DNA of 64,000 bases from assembly GCF_040054535.1 (NCBI RefSeq), contig NC_090796.1, positions 15,775,501 through 15,839,500 on the forward strand. The letters run 5' to 3'. The position numbers and the translations under genes are program-made. The notes under the pieces are model-generated. The model worked only from the letters and a program-made list of their open reading frames with translations. It was not told where the DNA came from and searched no databases. The stretch is from Antennarius striatus. Its lineage: Eukaryota > Chordata > Actinopteri > Lophiiformes > Antennariidae. Of this stretch, positions 1 to 12,000 are shown one piece after another (position 1 is the stretch's first letter; each line of letters opens with the position of its first letter).

Positions 1-3000
1 GAATTTACATTTGAATGTTCAAGACGGATCAGTCAGGAGCACAACCGGCATAAACCAGAAGCTTTGAATCTTGGACCTCCACAGAACGAGAAGCTGGACG
101 TCGGCAGTAAAAACCTTTAATCCATAAAGGAAGCTGGCTTTGCACGGTGAAACCGTTCCAGCAGCCTGATGTGTTGGGAAGCTGAAGACCATCGATCAGG
201 TGCACAAGGACTTTTAGACCGAATCCAAAACCCATAAATGCATGATAGAATTTATGATTGGCTCTGAAAGCAAACACAGCTTGAGACAAAAAGGAATTTC
301 TGCTGTAAAACTTAAACATAAAATTTATTTAATGAGCCAGAGGCAAAAAAAAAATCTCCGTAGGACGATAAAACACATCTGCATCCGTCTCAGTGCCCTT
401 ATTTAAACCCTTTTGGTACCAGAATGGGGACTAGATGGGGGGCAATCCTGCTCTCAAAGTGGCCTAAACCATCAAGGTTAACGGGACGAACCCTGGAGAA
501 CCATCTGCCGTGTTGCACAGATTGAATCTTGACGACCATCTGCATGCAATTGTTCAATTGTTCTCAGGAGGACCCACACAGGAACATCTGGCTTCAACAA
601 TAATGTTTAATAAAAATGACAAAACAGACTTGTGTTGTTATCTAGGCTGCTTTCCATGTTCCTGTTGAGGCCCAAAACTAATTCTAGGGTCAAGCTGCTT
701 CTGCGTGTTTTTGGAGGCGACCGGGTTCCAACAGTTGTGAGGTATCAACTGATTTCTCGTCACAACAATACAATATTTGGGTTCTAGACGGGATGGGTCT
801 GGTGGTGAGGTAGGGCGTGTTTACTTCTTGGTGTCTTCTTGTAATAAAACCCTTTAAAGGTCTCTTCAAATTGCAGGAACCGCAAGGATACCGGAGCGCC
901 CGTTGGACACACGTTGGTCACGGCGTCCAATGAGACTTCTTTTAATGTCCGGATAACCACATCTATACATAGAAGGTGGTCGATTTTGACATTGCTTCAG
1001 CAGCCAGTCAGCTGCTACCAGGAGACACGAGTTGGAAAACGTTTTGGCGTGGTGAAAGCGTAATTGCGGGATCCAGAGCCTTCCAGGTTTTTGACTATGT
1101 GGGCGTCATGGTGCCAGGTGCAGCAGATCCAAGTTCTCCGTTTCCAACATGCAAGACTATCCAAGTTTCTGCTTTCTAAATTAAAATCCCCAACCTTTCT
1201 GTTTGCCTTGATGGATTCTTTACATCATGAAGATGCGCAAATGAGTCCAGCAAAGGTCGGAGGTCGGTTGGGTTTCTGTCGTAGTCACGTTTCAGGCTTC
1301 TGGGCTTCACTTCAGCAACTCCGCTGCGATCCATGGAAACCAAACACGATGCTTCATCGGCGAAGAGGACGCCATCGCCTCTTGACTTCACTTCTGACAA
1401 GATCTTTTTATATTTGCAGGACTTTTCCTCTCAGGGAAAATTCAGGAAACCCATTTCCAAAATATTTATCATCTCCGAGAGAGTTTGTTTCTCTTCCCCA
1501 CCCCCACCTCCAATCGTCCCGTGAAAGCGGAGAAATGATCCCTGCACACACATTTCTTTCTCTTTTTTTTTCTCAGGAGATCGTGAATTTCCCGTAACAA
1601 TTGAAGGCGACGTTAAGTGTTGACTCACCCTCTTTCACGGCGTCATACTGTCCTTCTCCTTCTGATATGCTGTTCGCAGTCTTCAGGGCGATCTTCTTGT
1701 TCTTCTCTGCCTTTTTATTGTCTGTCTTCACTGAGGAAGGAAAGAACATTTTTATTTAAAATGAACTTCGACGGGTGGAATCAGCCTCAGAACTGCTGAT
1801 TCATCAAACTGAAACAGAAACAATCATCATCTGGACGGATCCAGGAATGAGAGTCAATCTCTGGGCTTTCAATTACAGGATATCTCCGACTCGCCGTCAG
1901 ACGATTCTGCTTTTTCAATTTGCACTTTCCTTTATTTATTATAGTGATCATCACATGTGAGATAACTCACAGTCATATAAAGAGGCTGGAGGGGTGCGGC
2001 AGATCCCATCGCAGAAACTTAAGATGGAAAAGAAGCTTTTTTATTTGACTGAGTGTCGGGTCTGGACGAAACCCGTGTGATAATAATCCTTCTCACATGT
2101 GAAAGTCTTTATCCTCGTCTCATTCCGGGGTCTAAATCCCCCATAATGCCCCGAGTTGCATGTGTAGCTCAGCTTCACAGACATTGGAGGAAACTTTTAC
2201 ACATTTAAAAATACAATTTTTGTTTGGAAATTTAGGAAAACATAAATTTTTTTGGTAGCTTTTGTGTATTCCTGCCAACAAGATGATATAAAGGCCTCTT
2301 AGTGGAGAAATATGTCATGTGTTGTTAAGTCTTGGCAGAGTCATCAGCCGCCGCCGCCACCATCATCCAAACTCCCTGCAGCTGTTCCTCTTCGGTCGCA
2401 ATCTCCCTGAACCCAAATCCAATTACACATCTCTAATAAATGATGTACGACGGTCGGTTCTTCCTCCTCACCTGAGGAAGGTATCCCTGTTGAGGTTGCG
2501 TGCCTGAAAAATGAGGTCGCTGCTCAGACAGCTGCTTTAAATTATTGGCCACCGACCGAACAAAACCCTCACGGCTGTGTTGCCGTCCAGCAGGAACTCA
2601 ACCTCACCTTCAAACCAGGAGGTTTGGAAGCGAACCGCTCCTGTATGTAATGACCTCACGACCTCTGCAATGCATTAAGAAAATAATCCAGAAGCCTGAA
2701 GGAAAACTGATTCTGATCTACCTCTGGTCGAGGAGGAGGAGGAGGACCACCTGTGGAGGTTATTGGTTTTTATCTTAATGTTCATCGTAGTGTGAATCCA
2801 GCTGCACCTTTTATCCAACCATCCCCTGTGTGATTGCGTGGCACATTAATGCAAACTTTTTGGAACATTTAACACAAAGTTCAGTCAAAGCTTCTGCAAA
2901 AACACTTCTTCCCTTCATTTTCTAAAATCTCCTCTATGGTATGTCTTTCCTTTTATGCTGTCAAGTTAATCAAAACCTGCACAGACTAACTTCGAATCAT

Positions 3001-3206
3001 CAGCCGTAGACTGTCATCTAGTGGCAACACTGACCCAGATGTTTGCAGCAAAACTTTCTGCACAACTTTAACCCTCATGTGGCAACCACACAAGCTTCCA
3101 TTGGCAGATTTTAAAACAGATTCTCCCTGAAAACGTGATTTTGCAAGAGTTTTCTCTACACTAGAGTTCTTAAAGTTGTTCCTGGAAGAGATAGAACAGC
3201 TTCTAC
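1..3206 (-). other. cpxm2: cpxm2 intron 1 (partial, no exon seen)
   Basis: This stretch lies downstream of the cpxm2 exon 1 splice donor on the minus strand, so it is the start of intron 1. I looked for a continuation of the prodomain or a discoidin domain and found none. It is AT-rich, with short homopolymers and no clear tandem array. The short open frames here resemble no family I know. The next cpxm2 exon is presumably beyond the left edge. Confidence 0.6.
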
Positions 3207-3432
3207 CTGATTTTGCACCGGCTCTTTCTGTCTTGGCAGGGTTCTGGTGCTCAGGTATGGAGCCCAGAGGCTTCTCCAGCATCTGGACCTGGTTGTACTG
3301 TTCCCTGGTCAGCAGCTCCTGCATGTAGTAATCCTCATCCTCACTGGCAGAGCCGTGGCCGAGGTCCGCCAGCCCGGCGAGGAGCCCGAGCAGTGCCAGC
3401 GGGGTTAAGAGGCGGAGGTGCTGTCTTGTCAT
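3207..3432 (-). CDS. cpxm2: carboxypeptidase X-like protein (CPXM2), first coding exon, partial gene
   Basis: The ATG at 3432-3430 opens a frame with a classic signal peptide: a basic start (MTRQHLR), then a Leu/Ala/Gly-rich core to about residue 28, with likely cleavage near GSA-SED. An acidic, tyrosine-containing segment follows (EDEDYYMQELLTREQY), which aligns with the mature N-terminus I recall for CPXM2 (EDPDYY..E..SRE.YY). The exon ends in a GTAGAA donor at 3206, with 226 coding bases, so it leaves in phase 1. CPXM2 is a secreted member of the M14 carboxypeptidase N/E subfamily with a discoidin domain; mammalian members lack key catalytic residues. Those domains are not in this window. 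Its position left of chst15, on the same strand, matches human 10q26. CPXM1 is the main alternative; synteny favours CPXM2. Confidence 0.8.
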
Positions 3433-3900
3433 GACCCGGGAGTGGGGGGTGGGGTGGAGGTGGATTATCTCCAGCCGAGAGTCCCGACGCCGTCTCCAGA
3501 GGAGCCTGCTGCTGCTGCCGGGCTGCGTCCCATCAACTGCTCCCCGTATTCTCCCTTCCCACTCGAGCGTGGAGAGTTCATAAAGTTCTCAGAGCTCTCC
3601 AAGTGGCTGACGAAAGCAGCGGAGCCAGAGGGGCCATAGACGCCTCAGCCTGGGAGAAATAAAGGGAGGGAGGGTGGAAGGCAGGGAGTAGGAGGGAGAA
3701 AGAGGGAGGGAAGGGAAGGGAAGGGAGACGGACGCCACGGTGGTCTCCGATCGGACGCTGGCAGGTGATTCGGAGTCATTTTACAAATAGAGATCACAAT
3801 CGCTTCACTCCCATCTCCTCCTCCCCTCTACATCTGAGGCAGGTCGGTCAGAACCAGCTAGTAAGCAGCTGGTAACAGACGTCAACTTGTGACGTCACAT
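3433..3900 (-). promoter_or_regulatory. presumed cpxm2 5' UTR and promoter
   Basis: The bases upstream of the cpxm2 ATG are GC-rich next to the exon. On the plus strand they become a long GA-rich purine tract at about 3653-3730 (GGGAGGGAGGG-like units). Further upstream is a palindromic CRE at 3890-3897. I see no clear TATA box on the minus strand. The promoter role is inferred from position and composition only. Confidence 0.4.
3890..3897. promoter_or_regulatory. perfect CRE octamer (TGACGTCA)
   Basis: The palindromic octamer TGACGTCA is the full consensus for CREB/ATF dimers. It lies about 460 bp upstream of the cpxm2 start codon. Occupancy is not shown by sequence alone. Confidence 0.35.
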
Positions 3901-5350
3901 GCCTTCCTTTAACCTGGTTAAGTTAACTAACCCTGTCGCTTCTACTCGTTTTCTGAGGATGTTTCCCTCTTGGATTCTCCGTGGGCTTTTCAAACACGTT
4001 CCGACACATCTCACAAACGACTTCTGCGAGATTTTAAAGTGCAAAGAAGAAATATAAAGGTGTGTGATCCCTGCAAAGAAATTTCTAGCCTCCAGCTGAA
4101 TTCATTTCATCCCAGAGAGGAGACATTCCCACATCTAATAAGTAAAGCTTTTGACATTTCATCAACCCGAGGCAAGACAAACTAAGGCAAATATATTAAT
4201 CCCCTAACAAGCCCAGCGCTCCACCTGGACGCGCTCCAATTTAAATGTGCTGGTTCATTGCACACAACTGATGCAGGGAGACGTACAGAAACAACCCCAA
4301 AATAAAAAGGTTGCGTGGAATTTTTACACCTGAGACTGAGCGAGTTGAAGGAGGCGGCGGCGGCGACGGCCGACTAATCGAGCAAGAGCTGGATTTGAAG
4401 TGGGTGGACAGCTCCGGGCCGGAAGGCTCCACGCTCGACTGGCAAAGACTCTCTCCGAAGCGAGTCAGACATTCTTTGTTCACCCCCCCCCCTCCCTCCT
4501 CATTGAGACCAGACCCATCCTGATGTGTCTGGGAGTGGGCGGAGGGGGGGTGACGACGATGACGACGCACCAGGCAGCCAAGAGAGCTGTGGCGTTTTGC
4601 CTCAAAGGGCTAAAAGACTGCACACCTCCAAACAACCATCGTACCCGGATGCACCGGGTCAGGGTGTCGGTGTCAAACAGTTAAATATTCAGCCGGGTTT
4701 GGAACACAACATCATCCCACACCGACTCGACTCAAAGCAAACAACCAGGTCATCAACGGATCATGAGTTGCATAAAAATGTAGGGCACCTTCCTGATGCA
4801 GGAGAGAATCTGACTAGATCCCATAAATTCAACTTTTTTGGTGATCATCCATCACTTCAACTTGGAACTGGCTGGAGGCCGTTAATTCTAACGAGGTCTG
4901 ATGACAAACAGGTAATGCCTTGTCTGTTTAATTAATTTCTCGGTCTGGGGTATTGTCGTTTGACTCGATGGCGTGATGTAGATTTGAATAACGTAGACAC
5001 GGAACAGCACATTAAGGCCAGCTGCTCCGTTTAGAGGCTTGAAAGGCGAGTCGGTTCATGCTATGTCCGCTTTGATGCAGCGCGTCTGTTTGCGCGTCGT
5101 CTCGGTCGTATATGCTTCCATCCTGGCTCGCCGGTCCTGATCAGAGACGAGGATAAAAAACAAGGCGAGCGTTGGGTCTTTGCATTATTTCCCCTGTGTC
5201 CATGGTAACCGTGTGAAACATGGCAACGGTCAATATGTGAGACGAGTGAGCTTTGAGTCTGGAGGTCACGTCATCTCATTTTCTTGGTATCCGTCTCGGA
5301 ACACAGTTTTTTTTTCCCCAAAACTGCTTTGCCAAAGGAGTGAAAGACGG

Positions 5351-5739
5351 GTTTGGGTTAAGGTCAGGATCAGGGTCCAGGTTTGGGTTAAGGTTAGGAT
5401 CAGGGTCCAGGTTTGGGTTAAGGTTAGGATCAGGGTCCAGGTTTGGGCTAAGGTTAGGATCAGGGTCCAGGTTTGGGTTAAGGTTAGGATCAGGGTCCAG
5501 GTTTGGGTTAAAGTTAGGATCAGGGTTCAGGTTTGGGCTAAGGTTAAGATCAGGGTTCAGGTTTGAGTTAAAGTTAGGATCAGGGTTCAGGTTTGGCTTA
5601 AGGTTAGGATCAAGGTTAAGATTTGGGTTAAGGTTAAGATCAGGGTTCAGGTTTGGGTTTAGGTTAGGACCAGGATTCAGGTTTGGGTTTGGGTTAGGGC
5701 TCGGGTTGGGTTAGAGTCAGGGTTAGGGTCAGGGTTCAG
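5351..5739. repeat. 30-bp minisatellite, about 13 units
   Basis: Tandem units of 30 bp share the core GTTTGGGTTAAGGTTAGGAT followed by CAGGGTCCAG. The left units are nearly identical and the right units drift towards GGGTTAGGG. Because 30 is a multiple of three, the array opens long plus-strand frames (5180-5714) that encode a ten-residue repeat such as WVKVRIRVQV. These are repeat artefacts, not proteins. Confidence 0.9.
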
Positions 5740-7999
5740 GTCCTATCCCCTTTGGACTCGTGGATAAAGACCTCTACCACGCCGACTCCTCCAGCTGCTC
5801 TGCAGCAGCGTCGGTTTTACTACTCGGTGGCCCGGATCGCGATGCGCCGGAGCGCGGCCGCCCTCAGCTTCCTCCCTGAGTAACGCTCCCTTCCTGAACA
5901 CCTGCGTTTCAGATTCTTTGAACACATTCACAGCAGCTGGGAGGGGATCCAGCTGGACGGTGCCGGACCGGGCCAGATGTTTGCATCCGGGGACAAGAGA
6001 ATCTCCATGGAAGTCAAACCCGGGACTTTGATGACATAGTTTTGACAAAAATAAAAAGGTTGTCTATCTCTAAAACACAAAGGAATCCCATGATGCTCTT
6101 TGACTTAATGGTACAGCTGTGTCCACGCACATTTGGATTCCGCCAGGCATGGATGTCACCGTTTTCTGGTGGACGGTTTTAGCATCTTAGCTTAGCTTTG
6201 TGCGCCGTGTGAGGAAATAAGCAGGGCAATCACCAGAACGACTTTTAATTTCTACAATATGTGTCCACAGGAGATAAAATCACATAGCGCAGTATATCAC
6301 AAACAGATGTTTCAGGCTGAGGCCTTAATATCCCACAAATGTTGGGGGAGAGGAGCGAACGGGACTTCGCTCTAATATTCTCAGCTTACGTTGGGTTTCG
6401 CTTCAAAGGAGGACAGTCGTTAAACGTCTCCTTTTCTGAGATAAATCTCACACAACGGGGATAATAGTTTTGTTTTGTTTTTTTTCCCCGCAAATGTCTG
6501 TTTCCTGCATTCCTGGCTGGCTCGTCGTTCGCGGGGCGTGACCGGGCCTCTTCAGCAACAAACTGGCAGGATATCAGAGTCGCCCAAGCGTGATCGACTG
6601 CAAATGTTTGCCGTACAAATTTCATCCAGATTCTTCTCCCTTGTTATCTGGAGAAACACCGCGTTAATTATCAACAACAGCGAGACGCTGGGTTGTAATT
6701 CAAAAGAGGGGTTTTAAAATAAACTGTAAGGATCCCTGAGACAAACGAGAAACGTCAGAAACGTCTTTTAGTTTCACACTGCTTTAAACCCACCAGGTGT
6801 GAGGATAGTTGGCGTAGCGCCACCTGTTGACCCTCCAGCCTCCTACCTTTATCAGGTGTTGTTGCTGTCAGCCAATCAGACAGCTCTCTTTTTGGCTTTG
6901 TTTGCGATTCCATGCTGATTTCAGATCATTAATGGGAACATTTTGTGTGTTTTAATCATGAATTCCCTGGAAGATGGATTTGAGGGTTTTATTAGTCCAT
7001 TTATAAAACATTTCCTGCATGTATTTTTTTAAGCAGTCAGGCAAGTTTTCTCTACTTTAAGCAAATTAATGTGATAGAAAACTACGGATTTAGTAGAACG
7101 TGTGCTGCAGGATTTCACCAGTTCAGATGTTTAAATCTGGAAAAAGGTATAAAGATCCTCTTTCTGTATTCATTTGGTATCTTGGGACATTTTTTTTGAG
7201 TCTTTTTGTTTGTTTTTTGCTCTGCTCTGCTGCTCATGCTCTTTTGGAAACTCTTAACGTCCGCTGCTGCTCATACATGTACCTCCACACGGATCGGCTG
7301 TGTTGATCCTGGACTATCTTCGTGCCTAGATGTCAAACATCAGCTCTGTAATGTGGCTCCGAATCTGTTCCACATGAGTCGGCTGCCTGAAACGTTCTTT
7401 AACCAACATTCTGACAGAATAGTGTCACATCCAATTATAAGAACATGTCATTTTGGGCCGCGGAGGCCAAAATTCATTACAGGTGTGATGCAAAGGCATA
7501 AAAAAAAAAAAAAAATCAAGGTTGGGTGTTTGTCAGCGGCAGCAGTTGTCCACTTTCCTGTCAGTTACTGGTAATGCTTGTGAAATCCAAAAAAATAGAA
7601 GCAGAATGCCTGCAGCCAGCCAGACGTGGAGTCCAACTCCAAACTAAATGCAAATGATTTGCAGTCCCTCTTTATTTTTTCCAGCCTGGTTGTCTTGATT
7701 TCAAGCAAGTCAAACGGTGAAAGAGCTGCATTCCCTTCTGGACCAGAAGAACAGATTCTTGTGCTGGTCAATACATCTGAGATCACAGGTTTCCTGTTAA
7801 TTAAGAAGAGCTTTTTTTGTTCAGAATCTGGGTCAGCCTGTCCTGCCGTGAAGATCGGCTCCGTCTCCTTGTTTACGCTGAGACATGGTTTGTGTTTTTC
7901 ATCATCTGGATGTTGTTGATGCTGGAGGAACATTTTCCTGTTGTCATAACTCAGGAGGTGCTGACAGTCCAAATCACTCATGTGGTTGTTTGGCCACGT

Positions 8000-8013
8000 C
8001 TGCCCCCTGGTGG
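8000..8013 (-). promoter_or_regulatory. CTCF-like motif (CCACCAGGGGGCAG on minus strand)
   Basis: The minus strand reads CCACCAGGGGGCAG, a full match to the CTCF core CCASYAGRGGGCRS as I know it. It lies between the cpxm2 5' end and the chst15 3' end. Binding is inferred. Confidence 0.5.
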
Positions 8014-8044
8014 ATGGAATGGGCATAGCACAAGGTTTACTGTA

Positions 8045-8045
<1 letters not shown>

Positions 8046-8100
<55 letters not shown>
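8046..8100. repeat. (TG)n microsatellite
   Basis: An uninterrupted TG dinucleotide run of about 55 bp. Confidence 0.95.
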
Positions 8101-8102
<2 letters not shown>

Positions 8103-8104
8103 TT

Positions 8105-8160
8105 AAATATATTCAAATATATTCAAAAACTAAAATATATTCAAATATATTCAAAAACTA
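8105..8160. repeat. 28-bp AT-rich tandem duplication
   Basis: Two head-to-tail copies of a 28-bp unit built from AAATATATTC motifs and ending AAAAACT lie directly after the (TG)n tract. Probably a slippage product. Confidence 0.85.
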
Positions 8161-8343
8161 CTGAATGGAATTAGCAAACTGGTTTGGTTCCAGATAGAGA
8201 AGTCCTTGACCTGCAGACACATGAAATTCACATTTCAATTCAAATGACCTTAAACTCCTTATAATTTAATATAAGTGGGGGTTTTTTCTCCTCATTTTTT
8301 AAGCCTATTTCCGCTGGTTGAAGGGTGTAATGTCAAGTGTCGT

Positions 8344-8357
8344 CCAGCCGAGGGCGC
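8344..8357 (+). promoter_or_regulatory. CTCF-like motif (CCAGCCGAGGGCGC)
   Basis: The plus strand reads CCAGCCGAGGGCGC, 13 of 14 positions of the CTCF core; only the sixth base differs (C for A). With the minus-strand motif at 8000 it makes a divergent pair 330 bp apart. Confidence 0.4.
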
Positions 8358-8826
8358 TGTTGTTCCACTACGGGTGAATTTTTGCACCTTGTTCATCATA
8401 AAGCAGGATGTGTTGATTTATGATCTAGGAGAAATCCAACACTTTTATCAGCTTGGACGTTTTCCAGCTGTGGCGGACAAAAAGAACAAAATTATTAGTT
8501 ACCATCTTTCAGGTCTATCGCTAATTAATCAAAGTGGAATTAAAAAGAACAGGAACCCGCTTTAATATCTCAAGAGTTCACTATTTAATTCTGTACATTC
8601 AGTCACAAAAAAATAAAACATTCAAAACCTGTCACCATATGTTTGTCTCATGTATTCACACACATACACACATTTAATCACCACGCAGTCTTGTGCTGTT
8701 TTTCTATCTTTGATTCATCCCAGCTTTTATAACTTAAAAAAAATAATTTAAATCTTTAAAAAAAAAAAACATTGATATTCATGGGCACTTGAGAGAGATG
8801 AAACTTGCTGGCTGACACATCAGTGG

Positions 8827-8832
8827 TTTATT
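8827..8832 (-). terminator. chst15: candidate proximal poly(A) signal of chst15
   Basis: AATAAA on the minus strand lies about 30 nt past the chst15 stop codon. The resulting 3' UTR would be very short, so distal signals are also plausible: ATTAAA-type hexamers occur on the minus strand near 8583 and 8560. cDNA ends would decide. Confidence 0.3.
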
Positions 8833-8861
8833 TTACTGAAGGAAAGAGGAAGGCGAGGTGT

Positions 8862-9061
8862 TCAGAGTTTGGAGCTCTTTTCCCAGAGGAAGGAGTCGTT
8901 CTGCAGCACTTTGGCCAGTTTCACGTTGAACGGCTTGTAGAAATCCCGCAGGATCTCTCTAGTGATGGACAGCATGGGTCCCAAGTTTTTGTCCGCCGGC
9001 CTCCTCGTGTTTGACGCCGGACTTTTAGTGATCTCTGCCTCCTTTTCTTTCGTCAGCGGCC
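8862..9061 (-). CDS. chst15: chst15 coding exon 7 (C-terminus and stop)
   Basis: The exon follows a TTGCAG acceptor, enters in phase 1 (completing a Gly codon), and encodes GPLTKEKEAEITKSPASN through ...SKL with TGA at 8864-8862. It matches the human end (TKSPASNARRPEDRNLGPMW). Confidence 0.93.
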
Positions 9062-12000
9062 CTGCAAGACGCACAAACGCACCTTTACCACCTTTTTCTG
9101 ACACTAAACATACGGGGTCAGCGTTAACCAGCAAACAGATTTTTGTCTTCTTCAGGTTTTTTGTTTTTTTTTGGAGATCAATCTTTGGCTGTCAAAGTTT
9201 TGCAGATGGTGTGACATCCTGAGCGGATTGTTTTTTTTGGGGGGGGGTGATGCTGACGGCAGTATCTGGTTTACACAATTTAATGATGCAGCTTTCATTT
9301 CATTTGGAAAAAACAACAAAGGATGCTTTCAGATTCTGACTTTTAACGTTAGCCGCCTCAACCCTTTTGTCTTTAGCGACCTGTTTTTTATGGATCTGAT
9401 CGGGTCGGATGTTGTGCCGTTTACTCACCCAGACTCAGGAAGTCAAAGACTTTGTGCATGGTGTATTTCCTGTTGGAGGCGTGGTCTTCCAGTCTCAGGA
9501 CCAGAATCTGTTCCCTGCTGAAGACGGTCAGCCAGTCCAGTAAGTACACAATGTACAGGCCGACTTGCAATCTGACCTGAAGATACAAAAAAAAAAGGGG
9601 GAATAGATGTGAACGCTGGCCAAAAACATCCTCCTTAGGGGGAGGCAGAGGATGCATGGTTAAACTTTTTATGCTAATGATGGGAGGCAATTGCAAGTGT
9701 GAAGATATGTCGCTTTTTTTGTTCAATATCGCTATAAATTAAATAATTTTGGCTCTCAGACAAATCAAAAATTGAGTTCCGGGGAACCTATTTCACTGTT
9801 TTCTGACATTTGTGAGATTAAACCGTTAAACCCATTAAAAACCATCCGGAAGATAAATTAGCAGCTGATCTCTTGTGAGATTTGGAGCTCACCTAATTGT
9901 TGCTGGGATTGATTTTTTGATTCTCCGGTGACGGTTCATTAAGGAGCAGCGGCCGTAAACAAAACACCGTGTTACTGGGAAAGCAATTATCTTTGTGTCC
10001 TTTTTACCTCTTTAGCAAAAAAAAAAAAAAAAAACAACAACGAAAGGCCGTTGAGAATAAACGATGACAGTCGGAAATCAATTTGAAACGGCGACGAAAG
10101 GCTAAATCTTCTCCAGCTCGCCTGTTGTCGTCTTCCCCTCCCTCGACTCTCCCTAATCCGGGTTTTTAAACTTTTATCAGGACGCCACAGACATGAGCGA
10201 CGGCAGTAAGGACGGTGGGTTCAGCTGAATACAATTCTGAGGAACATTAGCATTAGCTTTAGCATGGCCCCTGGGGGCCACAAAGCTAGTCAGCAGCAGC
10301 TGGACAGAAATACTTCTGAATAGAACGGTCAAAAGAGGACGGACCCACGTCCTTCTCCCCCCTTTGTAGGCCAATCTGCCCCAAGGCGTTGTAGGAAATG
10401 CTGGACCGGGGCCCAACATTGGGGCCCCGGCACAGGCTGACACTAAGACGTGTTTTGTGAGGAAGTTCACACCACTAGTAAACTCGATTCTCCGGCACAA
10501 AGACGCGCTAATGAAGCGTGGATTTCACTCCATCTGTCTTTTTCGCTCCTTTCTGCGTCATTCTTTTCTACCGTCTAAATCTGGTAATCTGCGAGGTTGA
10601 TGCGCCTCAATCTGGGTGGAGGTGGGTTTCCTCACCGGCATGGCGTTGTTGACAGTGGTGTTGTACACGCAGGAGCGCATGGTGAACTCCGTAAGGCATC
10701 CCTCGAACAGCTGCAGAGACTCCGACACTTTATCGTGGAAGTCCTCTGCAGACTTATTGACGATCCCGAAGTAAAGGTAGTCGGAGTAGAGCCTGCAAGA
10801 CGACACGCAGGGTTTGTGAACACATGGCGCTTTGCACCTGGGCGGCGAAACAGAGAAGACTCCTCCCACCTCTCCACCGGATCCCTGAGCATGACGATGA
10901 GGCGGGCGTCGGGCTGCAGGGCGTGGATCAGGTCCTGGATGAGGACGGGCGGCTCGCCCTCCGTGGTGTTGTTGAAGACGTACACCCAGGCGTTGTTGTC
11001 CCACATGGTGGAGGCGCTGGCTTCTCCTGCAGGGGGGGGGGCACAACACAACACAAAGGTTCACTCCGTTTCTCGCTCTTTGGTGTGCAAAGTTTAATTT
11101 ACACAAGGCTTCCTCAATAATTTGACCCATGGATCAAAACTTTGATCTACTCTCCTTTGATCGTACAAACTGTACAATCGCCATAAAGTCTACTCCTAGT
11201 TGACACTAGTCTCTTTTTACGATACTAACTGGGCAGTAACTAACTAACTAATTAATGGAGGGACAAGCACAACTTCAAGATGCACGGCTTCACCTCATCG
11301 CGGATTTTTAGTAGGTAGTCATGTGACACCGTACGCGCATGCTATTGGCTGAGAGCATCCATCCACTTCCGTGTGTTAAAGAAACACGTAAAAGTGCTTT
11401 GAACAGTCTATAAGAGAGTGGGAAATGGTGGTCTAATATCAGTATGGGGGGGTTCATAAACGTTTAAATTACCGTAAATAATAAAATAAATAGTTTATTT
11501 CTATATCGTGGAATTTTGTTATTTGCGGGTGGTTCCTGGAACACATTACATCTCCGCTTACGACCGGCTGGTGGAACGGCTGCCATCGATGCCGCGATGG
11601 CGCCGACGCTCCGAACGAGTCAGAGGACGTCGTTCAAACGCTTGAGGAGCAGAAACTCCATCAAGCTGTGCTGAGAAAACGACGCTCAGGACTCATCAGG
11701 CCGTCTGCGCGTTTGCGATCTTATCTGCGAAGCGAAGCTGCGATGAACAAAACGCGGGTCTGATCCCCTCGCCTCTCGAGGTAGGGATGATAGCCGGGGG
11801 TCGCCGCTAATGCCGCTGAAGGCCTAAACAGATCGGCGCTGAAGTCTGGTCTATTTAAGGGTATCGCTGTCCGTTCAAAGGGCTCATTTTGCGTCGCGGG
11901 GGGAGGCGGTAATGGGGCAAACAACCCGGGGAGCCAGACTGGCGTGCCTCTGGTTTTGGCTTTGGGTTGAAGCGAATCAGAAACCCAAGATCCTGGCCAC

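Larger units (their letters stand above)
3901..8826. other. intergenic region between cpxm2 and chst15
   Basis: No coding exon is supported here. The interval separates the 5' end of cpxm2 from the 3' end of chst15. It holds a 30-bp minisatellite (5351-5739), a (TG)n tract with a flanking 28-bp tandem duplication (8046-8160), and two CTCF-like motifs (8000 and 8344). Some of the lowest coordinates (8300-8826) could be chst15 3' UTR if polyadenylation is distal. The rest looks like unique noncoding DNA. Confidence 0.6.

Noticed and set aside
976..1597. Overlapping plus-strand frames in the cpxm2 intron
   Set aside because: Looked for transposase or cpxm2 exons; nothing aligned with a family I know.
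5180..5714. Plus-strand repetitive frames with WVKVRIRVQV-type decapeptides
   Set aside because: Direct translation of a 30-bp minisatellite.
8046..8160. Open frames translating to poly-Thr/His or poly-Cys/Val
   Set aside because: Caused by the TG/CA dinucleotide run; the same applies at 32521, 34680 and 51280.
10597..11120. Plus-strand frames of 98-166 codons
   Set aside because: Shadows of chst15 exons 4 and 5.
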